Part shown: positions 27,331-36,689 of the stretch, piece after piece
Numbering within the stretch: the stretch's first letter is position 1
How the letters are laid out: the number at the start of each line of letters is the position of its first letter
Origin: Trichormus_B sp936914905
GTDB taxonomy: Bacteria > Cyanobacteriota > Cyanobacteriia > Cyanobacteriales > Nostocaceae
Reading direction: 5' to 3' (one strand)
DNA length: 64,000 nt
Assembly: GCF_039871975.1 (NCBI RefSeq)
Contig: NZ_JBDPLL010000001.1
Notes under the pieces: generated by a model
The model's database searches: none
Told to the model about the DNA's origin: nothing
The model's input: the letters and a program-made list of their open reading frames with translations, nothing else
Made by a program: the position numbers and the translations under genes

Positions 27331-27690
27331 GTTTTACAAGAAATAAAAGACAGACCAGGGATGTATATTAGTAAGTCTTATATTACTATATATACGCCAT
27401 TTTTCAGTCGGATACTCAGTTTACACGGACTGAATTAGATTTGAAATTAACTAAGGAAGATAGGGAGTTTTACGAAAATTTTTAGTCTTGGATACAAAGA
27501 CATTTTGATCTAAGAACTTCCAATTCTTGGGCGAATATTATTCTGCTATTTACCCGTGATTAAAAGGATGCTTATAATGATTTCTTCAGGTTACTCGATG
27601 AGTTTAAGCAGCGTGATAAAAGTCTAGATGCAGAATCTAAGAAGAACTTTATAGATATAGCTCATGAAAAACTAATATCAAAATTATGAA
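27324..27690 (+). pseudogene. Small hypothetical protein (RPGMYI family), broken
   Basis: The pieces are VYEVLQEIKDRPGMYISKSY, FQSDTQFTRTELDLKLTKED and DAYNDFFRLLDEFKQRDKSL, in different frames and with stops between them. The family, small proteins beginning IRxRPGMYxG and ending FFxLLDEFxxR, is widespread and of uncertain function. It abuts the Uma2 remnant. Confidence 0.5.
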
Positions 27691-27742
27691 AAGGCTGCTG
27701 CCTTCTGCTGATATTAATATTAGGCAGAGCCTCATCAAATAT

Positions 27743-27765
27743 GTTCCCTGTCAGAGACAGGGAAC
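27743..27765. repeat. Perfect 10-bp inverted repeat next to lysS
   Basis: GTTCCCTGTC-AGA-GACAGGGAAC lies seven bases beyond the lysS stop. AGGCAGAGCCT, another short palindrome common in Nostoc DNA, lies just before it. There is no T run, so it is more likely a dispersed palindrome than a classical terminator. Confidence 0.6.
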
Positions 27766-27771
27766 AAGTAA

Positions 27772-29355
27772 TTAAACTTCCACTTTTTCCTTATATTGAT
27801 TCAAAGCTACAACATCCTGCAACCTGGAAATCACAAAAGACTTCTCTAGATAAGAAAATAAACCGCCGGCTTTTGGACCACGTTCCTTATTCAAAAATGA
27901 CAGGTACAAAGCCTTAAAAGCAGTCGCTTGTTGAACTTGTAATTCCTTCGTAGTTGAGAAAATTAAAGTTTGCAATTCCTCTGCTCCCCAGTTAGAAATA
28001 TTCTGCAAATTTTCCGCCAACTTCTGCAGATAATTAACCTGTTCTTCAGTTAAATCATTCGATTTTTCTGGTACTTTATCCAGATAAATAACTAACTTTT
28101 CTTCTTCATCAGCGTAATCTTGCAACCATTGTTGAGCCCCAGCTATTCTTTGATTGACAATTTGCTGATCATACTCAGTTAAAGGTTGTTGGCTACGTTG
28201 TACAACTTCTTCTTGAATATTCAAGCGGGGAACTTGCAACAGAGAAATCAGCGTACTAAAGTCAAATGGTTGGAAGGGTTGAATTTCATCACCTAATTGC
28301 GCGTAAAATAACGGCATTAGTTCTTCAGTTAATTCAGGGGAATTAGAATACTTGTTAATCAAAGTATCGTAGTCTCTGAACAAACGAGTGATGGTTTCAT
28401 AATTGGGGGCAAAATTAATTACAGTCCTCGGCTGAGTTCGCAACATTAAAAAGCGCAGTAATTCAGGAGGAAGCAGAGCTGCAATTTCCTTTGAACTCGA
28501 ACCAACACCCTTGGAAGAACTCATTTTCGTGCCATTGACGAGAATAAATTCATAAGGAGAATGGAATGGTGGTTGTTTTTGTAAAACCTTGCGAGAAATA
28601 ACATTAGCAACATCTCTAGAACCACCTTTTTGAGAGTGGTCTTTACCTGCCATTTCAATAGTTACACCTACAACATCCCACTTAGCCACCCATTCAACTT
28701 TCCAAGGTAATTTACCATTACCATTAAAAGGAGAAACCCAACCAGAATAACCACAACCTTTTGTATAGTCGGTTGCATCTGGGTTACAGGTGTAAAAAAC
28801 TTCTGATTCTTTGTAATCTGTAGTTACAGTTGTGGCAATTTTGCCGCAATTTTCACAAACAACTTGAAAAGGATACCAGTTATTGGGGCGGTCTGCTTTA
28901 CTAACCTCTTTGTATACTTCTCGGACTAGGTGAGCATTTTTTAAGAAAGTATCAATATGGGAATTGAGTTTTCCAGAACGATATAAATCACGTAAAAAAT
29001 AAGTTTCTGGTTTAATTCCTAAATACTCAAAAACTTCAAAAAATTCGCCGATGAAATATTTAGCGTAATCACTTGCACCTTCTGCTGGAGAAGGGACATT
29101 ACATATAGGAAAACCCAAATAAGGAGCAAATTTTTCTTGATCAAGGTATTTGGGAACGGTATCTAGTGCATCATAGTCATCCACACCGTACAAGAATTTC
29201 ACGGGCTTATGTGCGTGTTTCAAGGCACGGTAAATAACGTCATGGATAACCACACCCCGCAATGACCCGACGTGGACTCTACCTGATGGAGTCTTGGAAT
29301 CATTAACTACCTGGTAGCCTTGTGCATCAGCAGCGATTTTATCAGCCCAAAACAT
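27772..29355 (-). CDS. lysS: Class I lysyl-tRNA synthetase
   Basis: This 527-aa enzyme charges tRNA-Lys. It is of the class I (Rossmann-fold, archaeal) type, not the class II type usual in bacteria: the HIGH-like motif is PSGRVHVGSLRG and the KMSKS-like motif is NGTKMSSSKGVGSS. A zinc-binding region is suggested by CENCGK and CNPDATDYTKGCG. The C-terminal helical domain is complete, with no internal stop. Whether a class II enzyme is also encoded elsewhere cannot be told. The gene is flanked by pseudogenes on its downstream side. Confidence 0.92.
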   Translation of the reverse strand: MFWADKIAADAQGYQVVNDSKTPSGRVHVGSLRGVVIHDVIYRALKHAHKPVKFLYGVDDYDALDTVPKYLDQEKFAPYLGFPICNVPSPAEGASDYAKYFIGEFFEVFEYLGIKPETYFLRDLYRSGKLNSHIDTFLKNAHLVREVYKEVSKADRPNNWYPFQVVCENCGKIATTVTTDYKESEVFYTCNPDATDYTKGCGYSGWVSPFNGNGKLPWKVEWVAKWDVVGVTIEMAGKDHSQKGGSRDVANVISRKVLQKQPPFHSPYEFILVNGTKMSSSKGVGSSSKEIAALLPPELLRFLMLRTQPRTVINFAPNYETITRLFRDYDTLINKYSNSPELTEELMPLFYAQLGDEIQPFQPFDFSTLISLLQVPRLNIQEEVVQRSQQPLTEYDQQIVNQRIAGAQQWLQDYADEEEKLVIYLDKVPEKSNDLTEEQVNYLQKLAENLQNISNWGAEELQTLIFSTTKELQVQQATAFKALYLSFLNKERGPKAGGLFSYLEKSFVISRLQDVVALNQYKEKVEV

Positions 29356-29434
29356 TTGCCATATTATCTTTTCACAATCCCTCTATTCTACTCTACCTCT
29401 ATGATTCATTATCGGTGATAAGTTACATCAGCTA

Positions 29435-30331
29435 TTAGCTTGTAGCTGGCGCTTCAGCGTTAAAAGTTCCCATAAAATCAAGACACCTGTACATATGTTG
29501 TTGCATAGTCTCAGCATCAGCATGAAACCGTCGTCCATGACTGGGTAGCACCCATTCAAAGGAATAATTAGCCAATTTACGCATAGATTTAATCTGTTCT
29601 GACCAGGAATACCAGCAGAAATCATGAAAAGCCGCTAAGTGATGCAGGTCTTCTGACCAAGCAAGATGGTCTCCTGTGAAGATAAATTTATTTTTGTACA
29701 ATAAAACTGTATGTCCTTTGGTGTGGCCGGGAACCGGAATAATTAATAAATTTGCTCTGAGTGGAAATGGTTCTGAACCTGTTAACTGTATTTCTATATT
29801 GCGTCTATCTGTAGAAATATCATCAATATGCAAAATGCGTTGACAGTGAAAATGTTCGGCAAATTTTTGATGTTCAGCGATGTTGTCTTTATGAGATAGG
29901 AACATATAACTAATTCCTCCCATCTCTTCTAGACGCTTAACTAAAGAAGGGGTAAAGCGGGGAGAATCTACCAATATGTTACCTTCTGGCAGTTGAACCA
30001 AATAACTAGTACCGCCAAAAGATTTTTCTGAATGATAGCCGCAATGGTAAACATTTTCATCTATAAAAATAGGGAAAGTTTGCTGCACAGATTTAATATC
30101 TTTTGGTGTTTGTACTGTACCAATAGAACTGGTAGGACATGATAAAAGTGCTTGCAATGCTGATAATCTTTCTGTTTGATTTGTGGGTTGGTGATGAACT
30201 GCCGATTGTCCACCAATACGAGAAAATACCTCAGGAGTCATCCAGCAACAGGTATCACAATCAATACAAGTGGTATCAACATAAAAATCGCCGTTCACAT
30301 TTTGAGGTCGGCGCTGATTAAAATGAGCCAT
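29435..30331 (-). CDS. Ferredoxin-like/metallo-beta-lactamase-fold fusion protein
   Basis: The product has 298 aa. The N-terminus has TTCIDCDTCCWMTPEVF with Cys22, 25 and 28, a single-cluster ferredoxin motif, followed by LLSCPTSSIG, a second Cys-Pro as in [4Fe-4S] ferredoxins. From residue about 90 a metallo-beta-lactamase fold follows (YLVQLPEGNILVDSP, LSHKDNIAEHQKF, PVPGHTKGHTVLLY, FTGDHLAWS). The His-x-x-x-x-Asp-His metal motif is altered: HKDNIAEH. It could be a soluble redox hydrolase; the substrate is unknown. The frame is intact, and it lies 79 bases upstream of lysS on the same strand. Confidence 0.85.
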   Translation of the reverse strand: MAHFNQRRPQNVNGDFYVDTTCIDCDTCCWMTPEVFSRIGGQSAVHHQPTNQTERLSALQALLSCPTSSIGTVQTPKDIKSVQQTFPIFIDENVYHCGYHSEKSFGGTSYLVQLPEGNILVDSPRFTPSLVKRLEEMGGISYMFLSHKDNIAEHQKFAEHFHCQRILHIDDISTDRRNIEIQLTGSEPFPLRANLLIIPVPGHTKGHTVLLYKNKFIFTGDHLAWSEDLHHLAAFHDFCWYSWSEQIKSMRKLANYSFEWVLPSHGRRFHADAETMQQHMYRCLDFMGTFNAEAPATS

Positions 30332-30516
30332 GTGAATTCCTGATTACATGACTAAAGGGTGTTATGAATCTAGACTATCAAAGTTTAGGTGAGGTTATGG
30401 ATCTCTAGAGAAGTAATTTTGTTGTCAATGGGAATAAGTTTATCTCCATGCCTTTCTAAAAGTGTGATCGCTTAGTTGTGGAGTTTAGACTAAATCGGTG
30501 ATGTTCAAGAAAAAAA

Positions 30517-30542
30517 GGAGGTCTGTATTCAATCAGACCTCC
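30517..30542 (-). terminator. Hairpin with poly-T on the reverse strand
   Basis: GGAGGTCTG and CAGACCTCC form a perfect 9-bp stem with an 8-base loop. Seven A's precede it on the plus strand, so on the minus strand it is a stem followed by a T run. No intact minus-strand gene ends here, so it may be left over from a lost gene. Confidence 0.5.
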
Positions 30543-30549
30543 TAGTAGT

Positions 30550-31017
30550 GGAAACTGAGAGAAGTACTACTAACTCTCCTCTCACCTGCCAATATGAAAC
30601 GTGCCAGATTAGAAGAATGCTTTCAAGCAGCCTACAAACATCTAGGTAGGGCTAAATGCCGTTCATGACTTGGGAATTGTAGTTAGCTCGTGATATCTTA
30701 CCGACAATCCTCTACCTTGGCAGAAGTTGATAGAATTCAGCCCTGGAAGACTTGCTCAAGCGTTGGGTGGAGTTTTTCCAGTCATTGGTAGTCGCACCTG
30801 TACACCCAAACCTCACTGAAAGTCTCCTGGTTGGCTTATATGCTTAAACAGTCTAAAAACGACAATGATTGGGATAAATATTTGTCAAGATTACAGAAAG
30901 AATATGCGGAAGAAATTGAAATATTGAATGAAGTTCATAGTTTGTGGGAATTCTTGACCGCTGAAAATACAAAGTTGCTCAAAAATTACAAATTACTGGA
31001 TTCTTAACTGAATACTT
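30550..31017. other. Region without an assignable gene
   Basis: The base composition of 30590-30830 is more GC-balanced than its surroundings, and short open stretches occur on both strands (plus: LLKRWVEFFQSLVVAP near 30755; MLKQSKNDNDWDKYLSRLQK from about 30841, open to 31005). They look like decayed protein-coding DNA but I cannot name a family. Confidence 0.3.
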
Positions 31018-31049
31018 AAATATCAGCCCACCTCACAAATTTGACTATC

Positions 31050-31995
31050 AGCAATGATATAACCATGAAAAGCGTGGGTAAAATTACAGCCGATTCTAAC
31101 ATCCTGATTGTGCTATTATCAGCATCTATTTCTACCTCTAAACCAACCGGGATTGTAAATTTATCTTTGATATGATCAATCATAGAGCCATACCAAACAG
31201 GAATATTTAATGGCTTGATATGTTATTATGATTTTTACATTAAAGTAAATAATTGTTCATCTGGAGGTTGGCAATTTGTGCATTTTCCAAACATAAACCC
31301 AGAAAGTTGATTGAGAATACCAGCGTTTTTAAACTGCCTTAACATTCTGTCTATGCGATAAATATCTTCACCAATATCTTCCGAAAATAAAATACTGTGA
31401 TGCCATGATGGTAAATAAGGAGAACCTACCATTGCAGCGACAACTAATAAATTACCACCAATTAATTTACCTTGAGCGTTTCCTGGTGTAATTAATTCTC
31501 TTCTTCCTTCATTAGTGGAAGTATTTTCCATTGTTGATTCTTCTGCATTAAACAAGAGCCGCTGAAAGTAGTCAACTGTAAATTGATTCCACTTAGAAGT
31601 AGCAACTGCGCCATGAAATGTAATTAACCAAATGCGGGCATTAATTGCGAATAATAAAGAAGTAATATCGCCATAGCCGAGGATAATTTTGGGATGGGAA
31701 CGAATCAGAGTTTAATTAAGTAAAGGCAAAATCCGATTACAACCCCAACCGCCACGCATAGCAATAATTGCTTTTACAGATTTATCGACAAATATGGCAT
31801 AAATATCTTCGGTGCGGTTTATGTCTGTTACTGCTAAATATCCATTATGATATAAAATATGTGCGCCTGTTTTTCTTTTTAATCCTAACTTTGTAAAAGT
31901 TTGTTTGGCATCTTCTATATCTTTAGTTTAAATGATACCCGCAGGAGAAATTAAGCCTATAGTATCGCCTGTTTGTAGATGTAGTAGTTTAATGT
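31050..31995 (-). pseudogene. LD-carboxypeptidase (peptidase family S66), broken
   Basis: The reverse strand reads LQTGDTIGLISPAGII, DAKQTFTKLGLKRK, VKAIIAMRGGWGCNRILPLL, KIILGYGDITSLLFAI, LIGGNLLVVAAMVGSPYLP, ILFSEDIGEDIYRIDRML, GFMFGKCTNCQPP and finally FTIPVGLEVEIDADN. These are the S66 motifs, including the GYSD nucleophile loop, where Ser is replaced (GYGD). Stops near 31928 and 31712 and a frame change near 31235 break it. The family cleaves L,D-peptide bonds in muropeptides. Confidence 0.85.
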
Positions 31996-32332
31996 TTAAT
32001 AGTAGTATGTGGAGAAAGTTAATTGGGGGATAGCTGGGGGAATCTGGGTGGCTATGGTGGTTCGTCCCAGGGTGGTAAGAAATTGACTACGGCTGATGTG
32101 TATTAGGAAATAGAGGGTTAATAATTAATTACAGCAATTATTGCAAACAGCAGGATATCAAAAAGGTGGTTTAGAAAACAGAAGAATAGCAAGAAAAATA
32201 TCACTACATATAAACCCATTGAAAAATAGCTCTAAGAGTTTTCAAATATTTCATGATAGTTTATTGATTTTAATTTTAATTTAATTAAAAAAAATACAAC
32301 TCAATTGTCAACTAAAGAGAATTAAAAAATCT

Positions 32333-32696
32333 ATGCCACTAAAACAGTTTATTATTGAAATGGGAATGGGTGTTGACCACCACGAACAAGAACTCACAGT
32401 AGCAGCAGCAAGGGCTGTGACAAATGGGATATCACACAATGCCTTACTCGGTATTATGGAAATAGCTGGGTTAAAAGACCCGAATGAGATGATTGTAGAA
32501 GTCACGGTAGCTGTACCCTACCCCTAACAAGTAGGGGTAGCAGAAGTATTAGCTGTCCTTCCCTTTGGTAAAAAAACCTGACTGTAGAAGCAGGGGAAAT
32601 GGTAGTTGATGGTTTAGCCATACCCTCCCTCAATGATAAAAATGACGAAATGTTGATAGCAGTTGCAGCGGTGATAGTTTTAGTAGAAACTGAATA
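32333..32696 (+). pseudogene. Lin0512-family protein, broken
   Basis: ATG 32333 starts MPLKQFIIEMGMGVDHHEQE and the frame continues AAARAVTNGISHNALLG to a TAA at 32525-32527. The downstream sequence continues QVGVAEVLAVLPFGKK and, after a frame change, VEAGEMVVDGLAIPSLNDKN. This matches the small Lin0512 family of unknown function. One stop and one frameshift interrupt about 120 codons. Confidence 0.75.
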
Positions 32697-32733
32697 ACCA
32701 AGAAGCTAACAACAAGATGGTATACACAAAATA

Positions 32734-33560
32734 ATGAATATAGAACAACATTGGGAACCATTATTTGGATACTTGCCCATAGATGGTATTTCTATGCACA
32801 GTACATGGACTGTTTATTCACCAGAAAAACAAGTTATCAAATCTGCTCAAGGCATTAGAAATTTGCGTCCCAATGCTGATAAAACATTCATTATTCACAC
32901 CAATCAATTCCCCTAACCTGATGGCAGTAAGGTAGAAAAATAATGAATGGCAAATACCCAAAGAAACTAGTAATTTAGCTGATGGTTTTGAAGATGGTAG
33001 TTAAGCTAAACATTAAAATCACTATATAAAGATGGCAAGAAATAAATTAAAACCTTTGGTCCCTACAAAAAACCAACTATTAGAGCTTTATTTTTAGATA
33101 ATAGCTTTACTGCTGGTTCTCCAGAATTAAAAATTGGCTCAATCTTTGGTTCTGACACTAGGTTTAGGTATGAAAATAGAAGAGCAGAATCCATTGCTAT
33201 TTATGATGCAAGTAGTAATTTGCAAAAAGTTACATTCATTGACGAATAACTAGGAAATCTGACTAATTCACCTCCACAAGAAGTCAGTGGTAATTGGCAG
33301 GGATTACCTAAAAATATCACCGCAAAATTGACAATATCTTCACCGAAGGTAACCTCATAGCAACCATTAGAAGATTTAGCTAAGGATTGTCAAACTTTGT
33401 ATTTTTCAAGAGGGTTTCTATTAGTTATCCTCAGATAATAGTTAGTTAGCAATAATTTTTATATGTGGTATATTAGCTGGTACTACCTAGTTTATTACTA
33501 CGTGGTATTCGCAAATATGCGACTTCTAACTTTACGAATTACACTCTAGAAATCCTCACT
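32734..33560 (+). pseudogene. DUF3598-like protein, broken
   Basis: The frame opens MNIEQHWEPLFGYLPIDGIS and reads HSTWTVYSPEKQVIKSAQGI, then RNLRPNADKTFIIHTNQFP, before a TAA at 32914-32916. Later pieces include RALFLDNSFTAGSPELKIGS (about 33090) and FRYENRRAESIAIYDASSN (about 33165), with many stops between. The pattern fits the DUF3598 (lipocalin-like) proteins of cyanobacteria. The end is not clear. Confidence 0.65.
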
Positions 33561-33680
33561 CTTGGTGATTAATTTTAGTTTTTCACGTTAAACTAAATTT
33601 ATTGGGATTTATTGAGATAAATTGGGGTCATCTCTGGCTGTAAGTTCAATCACCCATTTATCTTTATCACTTCAGTTACA

Positions 33681-34019
33681 ATGTGCCTAGAGCCTAATAA
33701 ATCACTCCAAATTCAGGATATTATCGGACTTAAACCGCAACACTTTGCTGATTTAATCAGAACTGCACAATTAGTTTTTGATCCTGCTGCGGGACTTTCT
33801 GGTAGAAATGTAAAGATTGACTGGGAAGATTTTGGTATTCCTAGTGATGTAGCAGATAATCTCAGAGAACTTGGTCAGGAATATCAGTATGCTTCTCCTC
33901 ATCTTCCCCCTGAAGTTGTTTGGAGTAAGTTAACTACCTCATCTCGAATTTGGTTTATTGAGAACAAAGATAGCTTGTGGCGGTTTGAAGAAATTTTCCC
34001 TTCACTTGACGAAGACTAA
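33681..34019 (+). CDS. Small hypothetical protein, 112 aa
   Basis: This intact frame begins MCLEPNKSLQIQDIIGLKPQ and ends FEEIFPSLDED. It is acidic, with several Trp, and has no membrane segment or recognised motif. A terminator follows 35 bases after the stop, which supports a real gene, as does the absence of frame damage in a region full of it. Function unknown. Confidence 0.65.
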   Translation: MCLEPNKSLQIQDIIGLKPQHFADLIRTAQLVFDPAAGLSGRNVKIDWEDFGIPSDVADNLRELGQEYQYASPHLPPEVVWSKLTTSSRIWFIENKDSLWRFEEIFPSLDED

Positions 34020-34054
34020 CAAGCTGAAAGATTTTCAGCAATATACTTTGAAAG

Positions 34055-34090
34055 TAGGATGCAGCCAGTTTGTATCCTATTTTCTCTTTT
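34055..34090 (+). terminator. Terminator after the 112-aa gene
   Basis: TAGGAT (34055-34060) pairs with ATCCTA (34074-34079) and is followed by TTTTCTCTTTT. Confidence 0.65.
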
Positions 34091-34328
34091 CAAAATTTTG
34101 TTTGATGATATGATATAAGTACCTGGGCAAAATTAATTAAACATTTTTGGGAAAAACAGAAATCTTCGTGTTGCTTATCTGTTCCCCATTCCCTCCTCTC
34201 AATGTGCAATTTCTTTTGCAAGACTACTTATTTAGTTTTCAACTATCACCTAAAGAATAAAACTGCCAGCGATTTTCTTATTAGAGGTTATTTTAAAAGT
34301 TTCCGGCTATGACTTTAGGCACTTATTG

Positions 34329-34370
34329 ATCCCCCCTAACCCCCCTAAATAAGGGGGATTTAGGGGGATA
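34329..34370. repeat. Palindromic CCCCCTAA/TTAGGGGG repeat
   Basis: ATCCCCCCTAACCCCCCT and GGGGGATTTAGGGGGAT form a hairpin with a short AAATAA-type loop. This palindrome type is common between cyanobacterial genes. The rest of 34091-34565 is AT-rich and without features. Confidence 0.7.
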
Positions 34371-34565
34371 TAAAAGTTTTTGATACATCACTAAGGACTT
34401 TTCAAACATCTTCTTAGATTAACAATTTTTTAAGTTTTATGCTATTGTGCTTTACAATATGGTTTCAGTAGAGTTCAGGTCAATATTTTTTGATTCATTT
34501 TTTATGAGAATTAACCTGTAACTGGATTCAAAGTGATGAGATTAAATTTTTATATCTGACAAAAG

Positions 34566-35102
34566 ATGTTCATGAAAATTTCTGTTGTTAGGCTCTTTTT
34601 AACTTCTTTAGGATTGATATCTGGCTTTGTAGCTGTGAATTTCCATAACACGAGTGCTGTTTTGGCAGAAGCCCCACTAGAACATTCTCAATTGTTAGTT
34701 AATTGTCAAAATATTACTGTTAATAAATCTGAATTTGGGGTGAGAATAGTTGATGCTAAGGGTAAAGCTAATTTTTTCCCCACTTCTAAAGTGCCCTTAA
34801 AGAAGGGTGATGCTTATGGTTGGCGAATTAAACTACAAAATTATCAGGGTAATGTAAGATGGCGTGAGGTTTTGCGCTTACCAAAAGCACCAGAAACCTG
34901 GGCTACACAGGAAGACAAGAATTTTTATTTATCAGCAGACGGAACTACTGCGGTGACAAAACGCACGGAAACATCTGCAAATGGTGTAATTGAAAATTTT
35001 TGGAAAATAGCTCCCGGTGATCCTCTTGGTAAACATAAAATAGAGGTTTATGTTGATGAGCGTTTAGTAGCAACTTTTGAGTTTGAAACGGTTGCATTTT
35101 AG
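34566..35102 (+). CDS. Secreted hypothetical protein
   Basis: The 178-aa product starts MFMKISVVRLFLTSLGLISG, a signal peptide with a likely cleavage site after SAVLA (residue about 34). The mature part is mainly beta, with a single Cys, and contains GDAYGWRIKLQNYQGNVRWR and ends LGKHKIEVYVDERLVATFEF, suggesting a single beta-sandwich domain. ATG 34572 is an alternative start. It is intact and alone. The family is not recognised and the likely location is the periplasm. Confidence 0.7.
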   Translation: MFMKISVVRLFLTSLGLISGFVAVNFHNTSAVLAEAPLEHSQLLVNCQNITVNKSEFGVRIVDAKGKANFFPTSKVPLKKGDAYGWRIKLQNYQGNVRWREVLRLPKAPETWATQEDKNFYLSADGTTAVTKRTETSANGVIENFWKIAPGDPLGKHKIEVYVDERLVATFEFETVAF

Positions 35103-35399
35103 TCAAGATTCAGCATTGTTGATTAAAAATATCACTAAGTTTCGTGCCAAGACTTTATTTAAGCCTTGGCAAAACATTTTATTTTTTATCTGCTTAATAT
35201 TTCAATTTTGAAATATGATATGGTTATTAATTTGGAAATGTATCTATTAGTCTGTCAACCCAAAAATTACGGGTGGAGGGAAGCAGCGGAAGAATATAAA
35301 TTGTTTTCCTATCATTACCCTTCAAAATTTCTTTGATAGACTACTAAGTCAGTTGGCATTAAAAAATCAACATACATCGGTTTTATCGTGCTGACTTAC

Positions 35400-35457
35400 T
35401 TATTGACGGGTTAGCAGTTCCAAGTTATAACCATTGGGGTCATAAAAGTAAAAACCT
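35400..35457 (-). pseudogene. C-terminal scrap of a VOC (glyoxalase-like) protein
   Basis: The reverse strand encodes GFYFYDPNGYNLELLTRQ and a stop. FYDPxGxxLELL is the typical metal-ligand end of glyoxalase/VOC domains. Only about 19 codons remain, cut where the glpK fragment starts on the other strand. Upstream, 35103-35399 shows nothing else. Confidence 0.55.
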
Positions 35458-36162
35458 CAGCTACAGGTATTTTAGCAAAAATTTCCATTGCTGGTGATTT
35501 AGGCGACCAACAAGCCGCATTAATTCGACAAACTTGTTTTCAGGTAGGTGAAGCCAAAAATACGTATGGTACAGGTTGCTTTATGCTGATGAATACAGGC
35601 CAACAAAAAATTATTTCCCAACATGGTTTATTGACAACCGTAGCTTACAAGTTGGGTGATGCTCCAGCCGTTTATGCCTTGGAGGGTAGTATAGTGTCGT
35701 AGGTGCTTTAGTTCAATGGTTACGTGACAACTTGGGGTTAATTCAAGGCAGTGCAGAGCTAGAAGCATTAGCTAATATAGTTACGGACAACAGTAGTGTT
35801 TATTTTGTCCCTACCTTCTCTGGGTTATTTGCTCCCTATTGGCGCAATGATACTAGAAGTGTGATCGCGGGGATGACCACCTACACAAACAAAGGTCATA
35901 TTGCCCGTGGGGTGTTAGAAGCAACAGCATGGCCACTCATGAAGTTTTAGATGCGATGAGAGAAGACCTGCAGGTGAATTTAACTGCTTTGAAGGTAGAT
36001 CGTGGGATAGTTTACAACAAGCTGCTGATCCAATTTCAACGCGATGTGTTAGCTGTGCCAGTGATTCGTCCGCAGGTAGCAGAAACTACAGCTTTAGGGG
36101 CAGCTTATGCTGCTGGGCTGGCGACTGGTTTCTCGAGTAGTCTGGAGGAGTTGTCTGAATAA
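35458..36162 (+). pseudogene. glpK: Glycerol kinase, 5'-truncated and frameshifted
   Basis: The sequence reads ISIAGDLGDQQAALIRQTCF, AKNTYGTGCFMLMNTG, YALEGSI, VQWLRDNLGLIQ, GVYFVP-like SVYFVPTFSGLFAPYW, TTYTNKGHIARGVLEATAW, HEVLDAMREDLQVNLTALKV and ETTALGAAYAAGLATGF. These are the second half of glycerol kinase (FGGY family). The first about 260 residues are absent, and the frame changes near 35697 and 35945. Glycerol phosphorylation from this locus is lost. Confidence 0.9.
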
Positions 36163-36459
36163 TTGGCCTTTAGATCAGACTTGGTAAGCAAAGATGGATG
36201 TTGTGGAGAGGGAAGGTTATTATAGGCTTTGGAAGAAGGCGGTTGCTAAAACTTTTCATTGGGTATAGATGTAAACTTGACTTTTTAACCAACCTTTGAA
36301 CCTGAAAGTCTTATTTCAAAGATGTTAATTTTGGAACGATTCAGAGGTGAAATTGAAAATAATACTAACTCAATAAAATAATACAACAACCGCTATATCT
36401 TATAAGTAATATCCATCAGTGATTATCCAATAATCTACCCTACAGATATTTTAGGCGTT

Positions 36460-36559
36460 NNNNNNNNNNNNNNNNNNNNNNNNNNNNNNNNNNNNNNNNN
36501 NNNNNNNNNNNNNNNNNNNNNNNNNNNNNNNNNNNNNNNNNNNNNNNNNNNNNNNNNNN
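36460..36559. other. Assembly gap (100 N)
   Basis: Exactly 100 undetermined bases, probably a convention for unknown length. A transposase remnant begins just to the right. Confidence 0.99.
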
Positions 36560-36689
36560 ACGGTTGTACAAACTTGTCGCCCTCAAGCACTGTCTCTAAT
36601 TGAGTTTTTTGACGAATCTATCAAAGGGATGGTTAACTCTACCTTGCAGACACCTTCTTTAATCCCTCTAGCTTAGACCTGCTAGCTTA

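Noticed and set aside
30517..30830. Region as a tRNA, rnpB, tmRNA or 6S RNA
   Set aside because: No cloverleaf, TPsiC-arm GTTCRANNC or conserved core of these RNAs could be found.
35732..36162. Two separate small genes of 72 and 77 codons
   Set aside because: They are consecutive pieces of one glycerol kinase in two frames.
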